Shown here: in pieces, positions 52,110-60,259 of the stretch | Layout: every line of letters starts with the position of its first letter | Position numbering within the stretch: position 1 is the stretch's first letter | NCBI RefSeq assembly: GCF_947039605.1 | Contig: NZ_CAMQZG010000021.1 | Coordinates: 1-60,297, forward strand | Length of the DNA: 60,297 nt | From: an uncultured Clostridium sp. | Lineage (GTDB): Bacteria > Bacillota > Clostridia > Clostridiales > Clostridiaceae | Direction of reading: 5' to 3' | Program-made: the position numbers and the translations under genes | Notes under the pieces: model-generated | The model's input: the letters and a program-made list of their open reading frames with translations, nothing else | Told to the model about the DNA's origin: nothing | Databases searched by the model: none

Positions 52110-52493
52110 TTATATATTTCTTAAAACTTCAACTTGATATCCATCAGGGTCAATTACAAAATAATATTTTGGAGGTTCTCCTGGAAGCCCCTTCAACGGT
52201 GTTACTTCATATCCCATTTTGATATGTTTTTCTCTTAAAGCTTCTATATCATCTGCACCTATAGCAATATGGCTAAAACCATTTCCTATAACATAAGGTT
52301 TTTCTGGATCATAGTTATATGTTAACTCAACCTCATATCCACCAACTACATCTGAAAGATATACTAAATCAAATTTATACTTTGGAAATTCTTTTCTTCT
52401 TGTTTCAATAAGACCTAAAGCATCTCTGTAAAATGCTAAAGATTTTTGTAAATCCATAACTCTAATACATGTGTGCAACATTTTTATTGCCAT
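52110..52493 (-). CDS. Glyoxalase I-like (lactoylglutathione lyase) protein
   Basis: 127 aa from ATG 52493 (GAGGGA 7 nt upstream). Vicinal-oxygen-chelate fold with the metal-ligand pattern HTCIRVMDLQKSLAFYRDALG, VELTYN, GFSHIAIGADDI and DPDGYQVEV. Family detoxifies methylglyoxal-thiol adducts. The first His and the Glu residues of the metal site are present. Low-GC clostridia often lack glutathione, so the thiol used is unclear. Confidence 0.85.
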   Translation of the reverse strand: MAIKMLHTCIRVMDLQKSLAFYRDALGLIETRRKEFPKYKFDLVYLSDVVGGYEVELTYNYDPEKPYVIGNGFSHIAIGADDIEALREKHIKMGYEVTPLKGLPGEPPKYYFVIDPDGYQVEVLRNI

Positions 52494-52587
52494 TTTCAAA
52501 TCCCTCTTTTCTCTCATATTTTTTCTATTAAATTATACTACAAAATAGCTTTTTTACCTAATATTCACTACTTTTCATATTTAAAAG

Positions 52588-52618
52588 AAAAAACTCACTT
52601 GAATAATTACAAGTGAGC
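52588..52618 (-). terminator. Terminator of the ClC gene
   Basis: CTCACTTG/CAAGTGAG stem with an 8-nt loop; TTTTTT follows on the minus strand. Confidence 0.75.
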
Positions 52619-52625
52619 CTGCTCT

Positions 52626-54203
52626 TTAAGCTTTCATATTTGCATCGCATTGGACACATAGGGTTTCTAACCTATCTCTTAGGTTAATTTCCCGATTTTC
52701 ACTAACCATTACACTAATCTTATCTCCCGACATCATGATTGTATCTCCATCTGGAATAAGGTGTATACCCTCTCTCTCAATAGAAATAACAAGTGTATGA
52801 TCTACAAGTCTTATTTCCTTTAATTTTTTACCCACAATTGATGAACCCATTTCGATTATATAAGAAATAATTATCTCTGCACTCTCACCAGTAACTGGTG
52901 TACCATTTTGTGCATGTAGTCTCATTTTAAATAATGATTCATAAACTGGTTCACATCTTAATAGCTCTGCTGTTAAATAAGAAACTCCACAAACTAAAGC
53001 AATTCCACCAATTTGTGTAAATGAACCACTCATTTCACAAACAAGTACAAATCCTGTTATTGGTGCTCTTACAATTGATGCAAACATTGCTGCCATAGCA
53101 AATAATACAAAAGTATTCATAAATATAGGATTTACTCCTAAATATTGAACTGCTACATCTCCAAAAACAACACCAACTAAAGACCCAAGTGTTAGAAGTG
53201 GGAATAAAATCCCTCCTGGTGTCCCAGCACAAAAACTTATCATTGAAAATATAAATTTTGCAACAAGTAATATGACTGCAAATTTTAAAACTGTCCCACT
53301 AATTAAAATATGATTTATAAGATGTATTCCTCCACCTAAAACTTGTGGTATAAATATTCCGAAAAACATAGCACAGATGAAAGGTATTATCATTCTATAC
53401 TTTACAGGAACATTTATCTTTTTGTATAATTCCATAGTTTTTACAAGAGTTTTATTGTAAAGAACCCCTGCAAGCCCCATAATAACTCCAAGAATTATTA
53501 TATAAGGATAATATTTAAATGGAATAACTGGCATTACATGAGTTGCAAGTATTTGTTTTGAACCAAAAAATGCCCAAGTAACCACATCTGCTGAGACTGT
53601 AGCCGCAATTGCTGATACAAAAAGTGTAGGTGTAAACTTTTTATGCACTTCTTCTAAAACAAACATAACCCCTGCAAAAGGCGCATTAAATGCTGCTGCA
53701 AGTCCTGCACCAGCTCCGCTTGATATTAAAAATCTTTTCTCAAGTTTAAGTCTTTTAGTCACATTCCCATATAAATTTGCTATGGTTGCACCAAGTTGAA
53801 TTGATGGTCCTTCAATTCCAAGTGATAGCCCCGACCCTATAGCTAGAACTCCACCAATAAATTTATATAGAATAACCTTCACTGGTGAAGGTTCTTTAAA
53901 ATGACCTGTTAATATCCCTTCAATTTGTGGAATACCACTTCCACTAATCATTGATTCATCTTGAACCATATACCCAACTATAAGTCCTATAATTGCAAGA
54001 ACTGCAATTCCGATAATTATATACCACTTGTGGCCTGCTAAAAAAGCATAAGCTGCAAATGTATATGTGTCTACATGGTCTAAAACTAATCTATAAATTG
54101 AAATTACAAGACCAGCTATTAAACCTACAACAACACTTTGTAAAACTATTCTAAGTTTTATTCCACTAAGCATGTCGTACATTTTTGAAATTTTACTGTC
54201 CAT
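52626..54203 (-). CDS. ClC chloride/proton antiporter with C-terminal TrkA_C domain
   Basis: 525 aa. ClC selectivity motifs are GSGIP (88-92), GIEGP with the gating glutamate E131, and GGILFPLLTLG; residues about 445-515 form a TrkA_C (RCK) domain that may bind a ligand. GSGIP argues for a Cl- antiporter, not the fluoride-specific Eric-F type. GGGAG precedes ATG. Its own sigma-A promoter and terminator make it monocistronic. Confidence 0.92.
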   Translation of the reverse strand: MDSKISKMYDMLSGIKLRIVLQSVVVGLIAGLVISIYRLVLDHVDTYTFAAYAFLAGHKWYIIIGIAVLAIIGLIVGYMVQDESMISGSGIPQIEGILTGHFKEPSPVKVILYKFIGGVLAIGSGLSLGIEGPSIQLGATIANLYGNVTKRLKLEKRFLISSGAGAGLAAAFNAPFAGVMFVLEEVHKKFTPTLFVSAIAATVSADVVTWAFFGSKQILATHVMPVIPFKYYPYIIILGVIMGLAGVLYNKTLVKTMELYKKINVPVKYRMIIPFICAMFFGIFIPQVLGGGIHLINHILISGTVLKFAVILLVAKFIFSMISFCAGTPGGILFPLLTLGSLVGVVFGDVAVQYLGVNPIFMNTFVLFAMAAMFASIVRAPITGFVLVCEMSGSFTQIGGIALVCGVSYLTAELLRCEPVYESLFKMRLHAQNGTPVTGESAEIIISYIIEMGSSIVGKKLKEIRLVDHTLVISIEREGIHLIPDGDTIMMSGDKISVMVSENREINLRDRLETLCVQCDANMKA

Positions 54204-54286
54204 TTTTTTCTCCCTTTAAAGACCGACCTTGCCTATTAATTTTTTATTTATTCCACAGTAATGCTTCTGTGACGTGTTACATCTTA

Positions 54287-54315
54287 GTTATACTCTTTTT
54301 ACCTAATAGTATCAA
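54287..54315 (-). promoter_or_regulatory. Sigma-A promoter of the ClC gene
   Basis: TTGATA and TATAAC with a 17-bp spacer on the minus strand, leaving a leader of about 80 nt that contains a CACAG/CTGTG mini-hairpin. Confidence 0.6.
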
Positions 54316-54543
54316 TGTAACATAAAATATAACTATTATATTCTATTAAATTCCAACTAAAAAAATACTATAAATTTTATCAATCTCCCTATTTTTCATT
54401 TGAATTATTTAACAATTGCCAAATTATAGAGATAAATTCTTCTTTCTGCTAAATTTTCTCAAAAAAAAGAATTTAAGTTTATTACCACTTAAAAATCTTA
54501 AAAATGTTTCTTAAATTATAAAATTAAAAGAAATTTTATAAAC
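54316..54543. other. AT-rich divergent intergenic stretch
   Basis: No gene, hairpin terminator or riboswitch-like structure could be supported between the two divergent promoters. Confidence 0.35.
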
Positions 54544-54572
54544 TTGTAAGTTTTACTATATAAATTTATAAT
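54544..54572 (+). promoter_or_regulatory. Sigma-A promoter of the cupin-MBL operon
   Basis: TTGTAA and TATAAT with a 17-bp spacer, 37 bp before the cupin start codon. Confidence 0.65.
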
Positions 54573-54608
54573 GAAAAGATATTCAAAGTTACTAAGGAGG
54601 AATTTAAA

Positions 54609-55133
54609 ATGGAGAAAACAGCACAATATTACGTAGAACAATTAGATATGATTGCACACCCAGAAGGTGGCTTTTACAAACCTAGTTTTGAATCAGAAGA
54701 AAAAATCACTTCAACTGATTTAAATACAAAATTTGAAGAAAAAAGAACTCTTTGGACTAGTATTTACTTCCTACTAAGAGATGGTGAAGTTTCAAACTTC
54801 CACAGACTAAAATCTGATGAAATGTGGTATTACCATGCAGGTAACTCACTTACAATATATATGATAACTCCTGATGGAGAATTTATCACAAAACAACTAG
54901 GACTAGACATTAAAAATGGTGAAAGCCCACAAGTTCTAGTACCTAAAAACTATATCTTTGGTTCTGCTATGAACAATGAAGGATTTTCTTTAGTTGGTTG
55001 TATGGTATCACCTGGATTTGAATTTAGAGATTTTGAATTATTTGAAAGACACTGTCTATTAGACTTATATCCACAACATAGTGAAATAATAAGAAAACTA
55101 ACTCAAAATCCAAATAATAATAAGGAGAACTAA
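54609..55133 (+). CDS. DUF985 cupin-fold protein
   Basis: 174 aa. AHPEGGFYKPSF near residue 17, FLLRDGEVSNFHRLKSDEMWYYHAGNSL (metal-site histidines and glutamate), and a second strand set ending CMVSPGFEFRDFELF are characteristic of Cupin_5/DUF985. Enzymatic role unknown. AAGGAGG precedes ATG; the stop is 2 nt before the next start, so the pair is co-translated. Confidence 0.88.
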   Translation: MEKTAQYYVEQLDMIAHPEGGFYKPSFESEEKITSTDLNTKFEEKRTLWTSIYFLLRDGEVSNFHRLKSDEMWYYHAGNSLTIYMITPDGEFITKQLGLDIKNGESPQVLVPKNYIFGSAMNNEGFSLVGCMVSPGFEFRDFELFERHCLLDLYPQHSEIIRKLTQNPNNNKEN

Positions 55134-55135
55134 TT

Positions 55136-55939
55136 ATGGAAAAACTAACTATTCTTGGAACAGGTTCAGCTATGGTAACTAAATGTTATAACACTTGTTT
55201 CACAATTTCAGATAATACTGAGCATTTTCTTGTAGATGCAGGTGGTGGAAATACTATACTTGTAAACCTAGAAAAAGCTAATATTAATATAGATAAAATT
55301 AAACATATGTTTATATCACACACTCATGGAGACCATATACTTGGTGCACCTTGGGTTATAAGAGCTGTTGCTACAAAAATAGCAAAAAAATCTTATGATG
55401 GAATATTTACTGTATACGGTGAAAAATCAGTACTAGATGCAATAAAAACTATCTGTAACTTTGTACTAAAAAAGAAATTCTTAGATATGTTTGGAAAAGA
55501 AATCATATTTAAAGAAGTATCTGGTGGACAAACTTTAAACATACTTGGTAGAGATACTACTTTCTTTGATATCAAAAGTACTAAGCTTTTACAATATGGT
55601 TTTAAAACTACTCTACTAAATGGAAAATCTCTTGTCTTTATAGGAGATGAACCTTACAGAGAAGAAGAAAAAGACTATGCCCTAAACACTGACTATCTTC
55701 TACATGAAGCATTCTGTCTTTATTCTGAAAAAGACAAGTATAAGCCTTATGAAAAACATCATGCAACAGCAAAAGATGCATGTGCAAATGCAACACTTGT
55801 CAATGCAAAAAATGTTATCATCTATCATACTGAAGATGATAATCTTGATAAAAGAAAAGACCTTTATACAAATGAAGGTAAAACTGAATTTACTGGAAAC
55901 ATAATAGTTCCAGATGATTTAGAAATTATAGAACTTTAG
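55136..55939 (+). CDS. Metallo-beta-lactamase-fold hydrolase, RNase Z-like
   Basis: 267 aa. LGTGSAMVTKCYNTC at the N-terminus, metal motif SHTHGDH near residue 63, later GDEPYREE, LLHEAFC and IIYHTEDDN supply the remaining ligands: RNase Z/ElaC-like order. The expected RNase Z PxKxRN-type arm is absent, so it may be another phosphodiesterase. Co-transcribed with the DUF985 cupin. Confidence 0.82.
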   Translation: MEKLTILGTGSAMVTKCYNTCFTISDNTEHFLVDAGGGNTILVNLEKANINIDKIKHMFISHTHGDHILGAPWVIRAVATKIAKKSYDGIFTVYGEKSVLDAIKTICNFVLKKKFLDMFGKEIIFKEVSGGQTLNILGRDTTFFDIKSTKLLQYGFKTTLLNGKSLVFIGDEPYREEEKDYALNTDYLLHEAFCLYSEKDKYKPYEKHHATAKDACANATLVNAKNVIIYHTEDDNLDKRKDLYTNEGKTEFTGNIIVPDDLEIIEL

Positions 55940-55978
55940 AAAAGTAGGAAATCGTAAATTTATGATTTCCTACTTTTA
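55940..55978. terminator. Bidirectional terminator
   Basis: AAAAGTAGGAAATC pairs perfectly with GATTTCCTACTTTT across 10 nt. Separates the MBL operon from the type VII effector island, which ends here. Confidence 0.85.
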
Positions 55979-55982
55979 ACTT

Positions 55983-56330
55983 TTAATAAATAGTCTGTCC
56001 ACTTGTATTTCCTGTCAATATAGCTTCACATTTCATATTATTTCGTATATCGATTAAATCACTACCAGTTTGCCTTAATTCTCTTACATACTCTTCTAAT
56101 TTAGCTAGTTGAGCTAAACTTTTTAAATATTTTAATTTCCATTCATCAAAATTTGTTTTAAAAGAAGTGAAACTTTCTCCTACCCAATATTCTTCTGATT
56201 CTATTGTATTTACCTCTTCCTCTAATGCAAGAAATAATGTTGTCAATTTTTCAAATTCATCTTCAAGTACATTATTTAACTGTTCTAAACTTTCAATGTT
56301 AATATAAAAATTACTCCATATACTCGGCAT
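55983..56330 (-). CDS. WXG100-like small secretion substrate
   Basis: 115 aa from ATG 56330 (AGGAG 10 nt upstream). Two helices joined by a turn with W49-V-G51 (EYWVGESF), the WXG hallmark, in the middle of the first 95 residues. WXG100 proteins are helical-hairpin partners or substrates of type VII secretion. Last gene of the island. The C-terminal tail (TGNTSGQTIY) is Thr/Gly rich; no clear YxxxD/E export signal. Confidence 0.65.
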   Translation of the reverse strand: MPSIWSNFYINIESLEQLNNVLEDEFEKLTTLFLALEEEVNTIESEEYWVGESFTSFKTNFDEWKLKYLKSLAQLAKLEEYVRELRQTGSDLIDIRNNMKCEAILTGNTSGQTIY

Positions 56331-56346
56331 ACTTACACGACTCCTA

Positions 56347-56709
56347 TTATTGATTATTACTGTTGCTATTACTATTACTAATTTCTTCATATAATTTATT
56401 AATACTTGAAAATGCTTCATTTTTATTATTTTCAAGAGAGTTTATTGTATTATCAATAGCGCTACCTAATGAAAGATTGATTGATTTTATTCGTGGATCT
56501 AATACTAAACTATCAAGCAAAGTATCTACCGCCCCCATCCCTTGTACAAGTTCCTCTGAAAGCCTCATCTCATTATCTGATAAATCTATAACACCATTGT
56601 CAATTGAGTCACTTTTACCTAAAGCCTTTCCCAATTCATCTATTGCATCTTCGTATTTTTCTATTTTATCTCTATACATTCCAATTTCTAGATATTTTTG
56701 ATCTGACAA
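56347..56709 (-). CDS. Small helical protein of the type VII island
   Basis: 120 aa. TTG start at 56709 chosen because AAGGAGG lies 7 nt upstream. Predicted two long helices (EIGMYRDKIEKYEDAIDELGKALG; DNTINSLENNKNEAFSSINKLYEEI) and a Ser/Asn-rich tail. Size, helicity and location match LXG-associated accessory proteins (Lap-like, DUF3958/DUF5082-like class), but no family hallmark is certain. Confidence 0.55.
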   Translation of the reverse strand: MSDQKYLEIGMYRDKIEKYEDAIDELGKALGKSDSIDNGVIDLSDNEMRLSEELVQGMGAVDTLLDSLVLDPRIKSINLSLGSAIDNTINSLENNKNEAFSSINKLYEEISNSNSNSNNQ

Positions 56710-56723
56710 AAGTCCCCCTCCTT

Positions 56724-57017
56724 TTAATCTGCAATTTTTTGTGAAAGTACCATATCCGTTCCAAGTATCTCACTTGTTGCGATTTCTATATTTTCTGCTA
56801 TATCTTTGATATCTTTGATACTATCTTCCAAATTTTCAAGAACTATTTTACTAACTTCTTTAAATCCAGCTCCATACATCCCCTTCATTTCATCTTTTGC
56901 AAAAGAAACCGCATTTTTTATTGCTAAATGAGAGGCATCTGTTTCATCATAAATTTCTATTAATTTTGTATATGACATCTGCACTTTATCATAATCTAAT
57001 TTAATAGTTTTACTCAT
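56724..57017 (-). CDS. Small LXG-accessory protein (DUF3130/TIGR04197-like)
   Basis: 97 aa, helical: YDKVQMSYTKLIEIYDET, HLAIKNAVSFAKDEMKGMYGAGFKEVSKIVLENLEDSIKDIKDIAENI. Resembles the SACOL2603/TIGR04197-type chaperone-like partners that pair with LXG toxins for type VII export. It begins immediately after the DUF4176 stop codon. Confidence 0.6.
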   Translation of the reverse strand: MSKTIKLDYDKVQMSYTKLIEIYDETDASHLAIKNAVSFAKDEMKGMYGAGFKEVSKIVLENLEDSIKDIKDIAENIEIATSEILGTDMVLSQKIAD

Positions 57018-57305
57018 TTAAATTTCCTCACTCTCATTTAGTTTTTCTTTTTCTTTACTTATATAATGCGAAAACTGCATTTCTTCCTCATCTTGGAATC
57101 CTATAAATAATAATCTTTTAATTTCTTTATGATTAAATACTTCTAACTCCTCTTCTCCTTGAACCCCTACCGGTGCCTTACATCCACAATAATCAAAAAC
57201 TTCTCCATCTATCTCTTTTCTTATAAGTCTTCCAATAATTAAAATTTTTTCTTTTCTCTCTTGATCTATACTCACAATTGAGCCTATCGGTAATAACTTG
57301 ACCAT
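57018..57305 (-). CDS. DUF4176 protein
   Basis: 95 aa from ATG 57305 (AGGTGGGG 9 nt upstream). LPIGSIVSIDQERKEKILIIGRLIRKEIDGEVFDYCGCKAPVGVQGEE matches DUF4176, a beta-rich family found almost only beside LXG/type VII effector genes. Function unknown; possibly an adaptor. It strongly supports reading this as a type VII island. Confidence 0.8.
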   Translation of the reverse strand: MVKLLPIGSIVSIDQERKEKILIIGRLIRKEIDGEVFDYCGCKAPVGVQGEEELEVFNHKEIKRLLFIGFQDEEEMQFSHYISKEKEKLNESEEI

Positions 57306-57323
57306 AACTTCTTTCCCCACCTT

Positions 57324-58076
57324 TTATTTTTTCTTTTTATTCGTATTGGGTAAATATGAATATATTTCATCTTCCATAAAATCAATTAGTTTATATCCCC
57401 AATACATACTAATCATACGTTTTAAAGAAACTACTGAAATTATTAGCATCCCTATCATCATCCATGGTCCTATTCCATGATTTCTAGTGTACGTAATTCC
57501 TACTGTAGCTGCTAAGCCTAAAATTACTGGATCTACCTTTTCCTTTTTTTCTTTCTTCTTTTTCATTCCACTATACTCTTTAACTAAATTTTTTTGAGTT
57601 ACATAGTAAAAATATATTGCTAATAAAAATCCAATCATTGTCACAACTCCAAATACTGTAATTGCACCCATATCTGTAAGTTTAAAATCAAATATTGACA
57701 AACTTACTCCCCATATAAGATATATAGTTAAAAAACTAAAATAAATACTTTTCCATACAGCATCCTCTCTATAAAATTTATAAGTTTGATATTCTTTTTC
57801 ATTTCTTTTGATACAAGATATAAAACTCTTAATACTTACAAATAAAAAAGGAAGAATATACAATCCTCTAATTAAAATATTATTATTTTCTAAAAGAACA
57901 CATACTCCACTTATTATCAAAACAGCTCCAAAACAAACGCATAACCACATATTTCCTGCACCATAAGCATCTTCATATAAAAATTCATCTTTAGAAAGTT
58001 TATAATTTTTTATAAACTTTTTAATCTCCTCATAATTCTCTTCAGCTTTTAATTTTTCTATATACTCTTTTACCAT
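57324..58076 (-). CDS. Multi-pass membrane protein, candidate immunity to the adjacent toxin
   Basis: 250 aa from ATG 58076, which overlaps the toxin stop (AAATGGTAA) and has GGTGGG about 10 nt upstream. Four or five membrane helices in two pairs around a KKKKEKKEKVD loop; charged ends. Its paralogue at 59528-60259 also follows a toxin tail. Order (toxin, overlapping membrane protein) is that of type VII membrane-toxin immunity pairs such as TspA-TsaI; not the DUF443 family as far as I can tell. Confidence 0.7.
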   Translation of the reverse strand: MVKEYIEKLKAEENYEEIKKFIKNYKLSKDEFLYEDAYGAGNMWLCVCFGAVLIISGVCVLLENNNILIRGLYILPFLFVSIKSFISCIKRNEKEYQTYKFYREDAVWKSIYFSFLTIYLIWGVSLSIFDFKLTDMGAITVFGVVTMIGFLLAIYFYYVTQKNLVKEYSGMKKKKEKKEKVDPVILGLAATVGITYTRNHGIGPWMMIGMLIISVVSLKRMISMYWGYKLIDFMEDEIYSYLPNTNKKKK

Positions 58077-59299
58077 TTTAATGTATCCCACCAATCTTCT
58101 AATTCATTTGACTTTTCCTTTTCTTCTTTAAAAAGTTTTTTACTTACCTCATAATATTCATGTGCAAGAGGGTCAATTATTATATCATACCAATACCACA
58201 AAAAAGAACCAACAACCAAAGTCCCTACTACAGCCGGAGCTCCGACTATCCCGAAACCAGATACTATTGCTCCACCTATCATTCCACCTCCGAATATTCC
58301 AACTGCATCAATAACCGTTCCTGCTATCGCATCATCTATTTCTCCTCCATTAATCCATTTCTTTAAATTTGGATCAACAGCTGCCCAAAGATTCCAAGTA
58401 GTTGTTATACCTCCTATAATTCCTTTTACTTTTCCTACTTTTTTTCCTGCCTCAGTTTTTCCTATTCTTTCTTTAAATTTATAAGTATTCTCTCTCATTT
58501 GTTGAAATCCTTTAGATTCATTTGATTTATTTTTTTGTATATTTTTTTCATGTATAGCAATATCTTTCATTAATTTTTCATATTTTTTTAAATCCTTGCC
58601 TGTTATCTTATATTTATCACTTAAATACCTTCCATTTAAACCTTCCCCTATTTTAACACTTGCTGATGTTCCTTTTGTATTTACCCAATCATTTAAAACA
58701 TTAAAATAAGTCCTAGGATCTTTTCCACATAGTATCTCATAAAGAAATAGATCCAGAGGACTCTTGTTTATCTTCTCTCCTAATTCTTCTAAATTTTTTT
58801 TCACATCTAATTCATCCATATTAGCATATTCTTGAATTTTTTTTTGATTCTCCTCATCTAGTAATAATTCAATAATTCCTATATCCTTATTATCTAATCC
58901 AAATTCCTTTAAAGACTCTATAACATTACTTCCACTTATATTTTCTTGACTAATTAATACTGTTCCTACTAAAAAATCATAATTATAATTTTCTTCAGCA
59001 TTAACATAATTTAACTTACTATATATTAAACTTTCTAAATGTTGATCAAGCACTTCAACATCTTCATAAAAATTAATAAAATCTGTTTTAAAATCAGTAT
59101 ACCTATCAATTTCATCTTTAATTATCTTTCCAAAATTACTCATATCAATAGCTATATTTTCTTCTGAATACATTATATGATCTTGCATTTCATTTTTTAA
59201 TTCTAAAATTTTTTCTAAATAATTAACTCTACTTTGTATTTCATATGATGCGCCTTCACACACACTATAATCTACTGAAAAAATACTTTCACTACTCAT
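58070..59299 (-). CDS. Candidate LXG/TspA-like type VII toxin
   Basis: 409 aa from ATG 59299 (AAGGAG 7 nt upstream). Residues 1 to about 95 are a helical hairpin typical of LXG-like export regions (SVCEGASYEIQSRVNYLEKIL; INFYEDVEVLDQHLESL). The middle is unrecognised. Residues about 285-375 are Gly-rich and hydrophobic (AVGIFGGGMIGGAIVSGFGIVGAPAVVG), able to insert into a membrane like the glycine-zipper part of TspA. No enzymatic toxin motif. Inferred action: membrane permeabilisation of competitors. Confidence 0.65.
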   Translation of the reverse strand: MSSESIFSVDYSVCEGASYEIQSRVNYLEKILELKNEMQDHIMYSEENIAIDMSNFGKIIKDEIDRYTDFKTDFINFYEDVEVLDQHLESLIYSKLNYVNAEENYNYDFLVGTVLISQENISGSNVIESLKEFGLDNKDIGIIELLLDEENQKKIQEYANMDELDVKKNLEELGEKINKSPLDLFLYEILCGKDPRTYFNVLNDWVNTKGTSASVKIGEGLNGRYLSDKYKITGKDLKKYEKLMKDIAIHEKNIQKNKSNESKGFQQMRENTYKFKERIGKTEAGKKVGKVKGIIGGITTTWNLWAAVDPNLKKWINGGEIDDAIAGTVIDAVGIFGGGMIGGAIVSGFGIVGAPAVVGTLVVGSFLWYWYDIIIDPLAHEYYEVSKKLFKEEKEKSNELEDWWDTLKW

Positions 59300-59485
59300 A
59301 AATTCTCTCCTTTCCATATTTTATAATTGCACCCTCTATTTTATCCTTTTTTTTACATATTTTCAATTTTTATTATTAAATAACTATTTATCAACAAATT
59401 CTTTAATCAGCTATCTTTTTCAGTATAATTATTCTTTTTAATATTAATCATATTAAAAACATCACTATTGTAAGTATTTAAACAT
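59300..59485. other. Upstream region of the toxin gene
   Basis: About 190 bp of T- and A-rich DNA. Probably contains the toxin promoter, but no confident -35/-10 pair was assigned. Confidence 0.35.
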
Positions 59486-59513
59486 AAAAAAATAGCTACC
59501 TCGTGAGAAGTAG
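59486..59513 (-). terminator. Terminator of the immunity pseudogene
   Basis: CTACTTC pairs with GAGGTAG (G-U included) around a CTCAC-like loop and CTATTTTTTT follows on the minus strand. Confidence 0.65.
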
Positions 59514-59527
59514 TTGACTATGATTAA

Positions 59528-60259
59528 TTATCTCTTCTTTTTATATAAATTTGAAGTTAAACTCTTATCACTCTCTATAAAACTTATTAATGAATACTCA
59601 CAGTAAGCATAAATTGCTAACCATAACATTAGAATCCCAACTCCTACACATCCAATTAATAAGAAAGCTTCACTCAAATGATTTCTCATTAAAACAACTG
59701 CTACTCCAGTAAGAGCTGCTGGAATTATAATTTTTGAATTAATTTTTCTACTTTCATCTTTTTTTACTCCTACAAACTTTTTCATAAGTGTTTTCTGTAC
59801 TATTTTATAAAAAACTAAACCAAGTAAGCTAATTATTATGATTAATAACACAAGTAATGTTATAGCTTCTTCCATTGTTATAGCAAACATAAATCCTATC
59901 ATTATTGGTATTCCTGATATAGGAATACTAGTTAAATATATAAACTACCAAACACTATATCTTTTTAAACTTTTATATTCAGCAAATTTTTCTTTGCGTG
60001 CTTTCCAATATGCTTTAATTGCTGTAATACTTATTATTGTGTGTGGTAAAGAATATATAATTGAAATTAAAATATTAGTATCTTCTAATACAGAAAACAA
60101 ACCAGCTGTAATAATTGCTGTTACCCCCAAAGCTACCCATATAAAATCCTTCTTCTTATAAAATTCTATTTGTAAAAACTCAATTTTCTCAACCTTACAA
60201 TACTCTATACACCTTTTAATTTCACTATATCTTTCCTCTTCTTGTGAACTACTCACCAC
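59528..60259 (-). pseudogene. Immunity-type membrane protein inactivated by an in-frame TAG
   Basis: Homologous along its length to the candidate immunity gene at 57324-58076: YSEIKRCIEYCKVEKIEFL aligns with YEEIKKFIKNYKLSKDEFL, and YKIVQKTLMKKFVGVKKDE with YYVTQKNLVKEYSGMKKKK. One TAG at 59945-59947 interrupts it, in the position where the intact copy has Lys (SVW-stop-FIYL against AVWKSIYF). Reading frame is otherwise continuous for about 243 codons. GTG start at 60259 or 60256, overlapping the upstream toxin's stop. Confidence 0.8.

Noticed and set aside
54204-54290. Fluoride riboswitch before the ClC gene
   Set aside because: The crcB-motif core is absent and the protein has GSGIP, typical of chloride antiporters.
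59945-59947. TAG read as pyrrolysine or programmed readthrough
   Set aside because: The intact paralogue has Lys here, there are no pyl genes in view, and no readthrough context is visible; a plain nonsense mutation is simpler.
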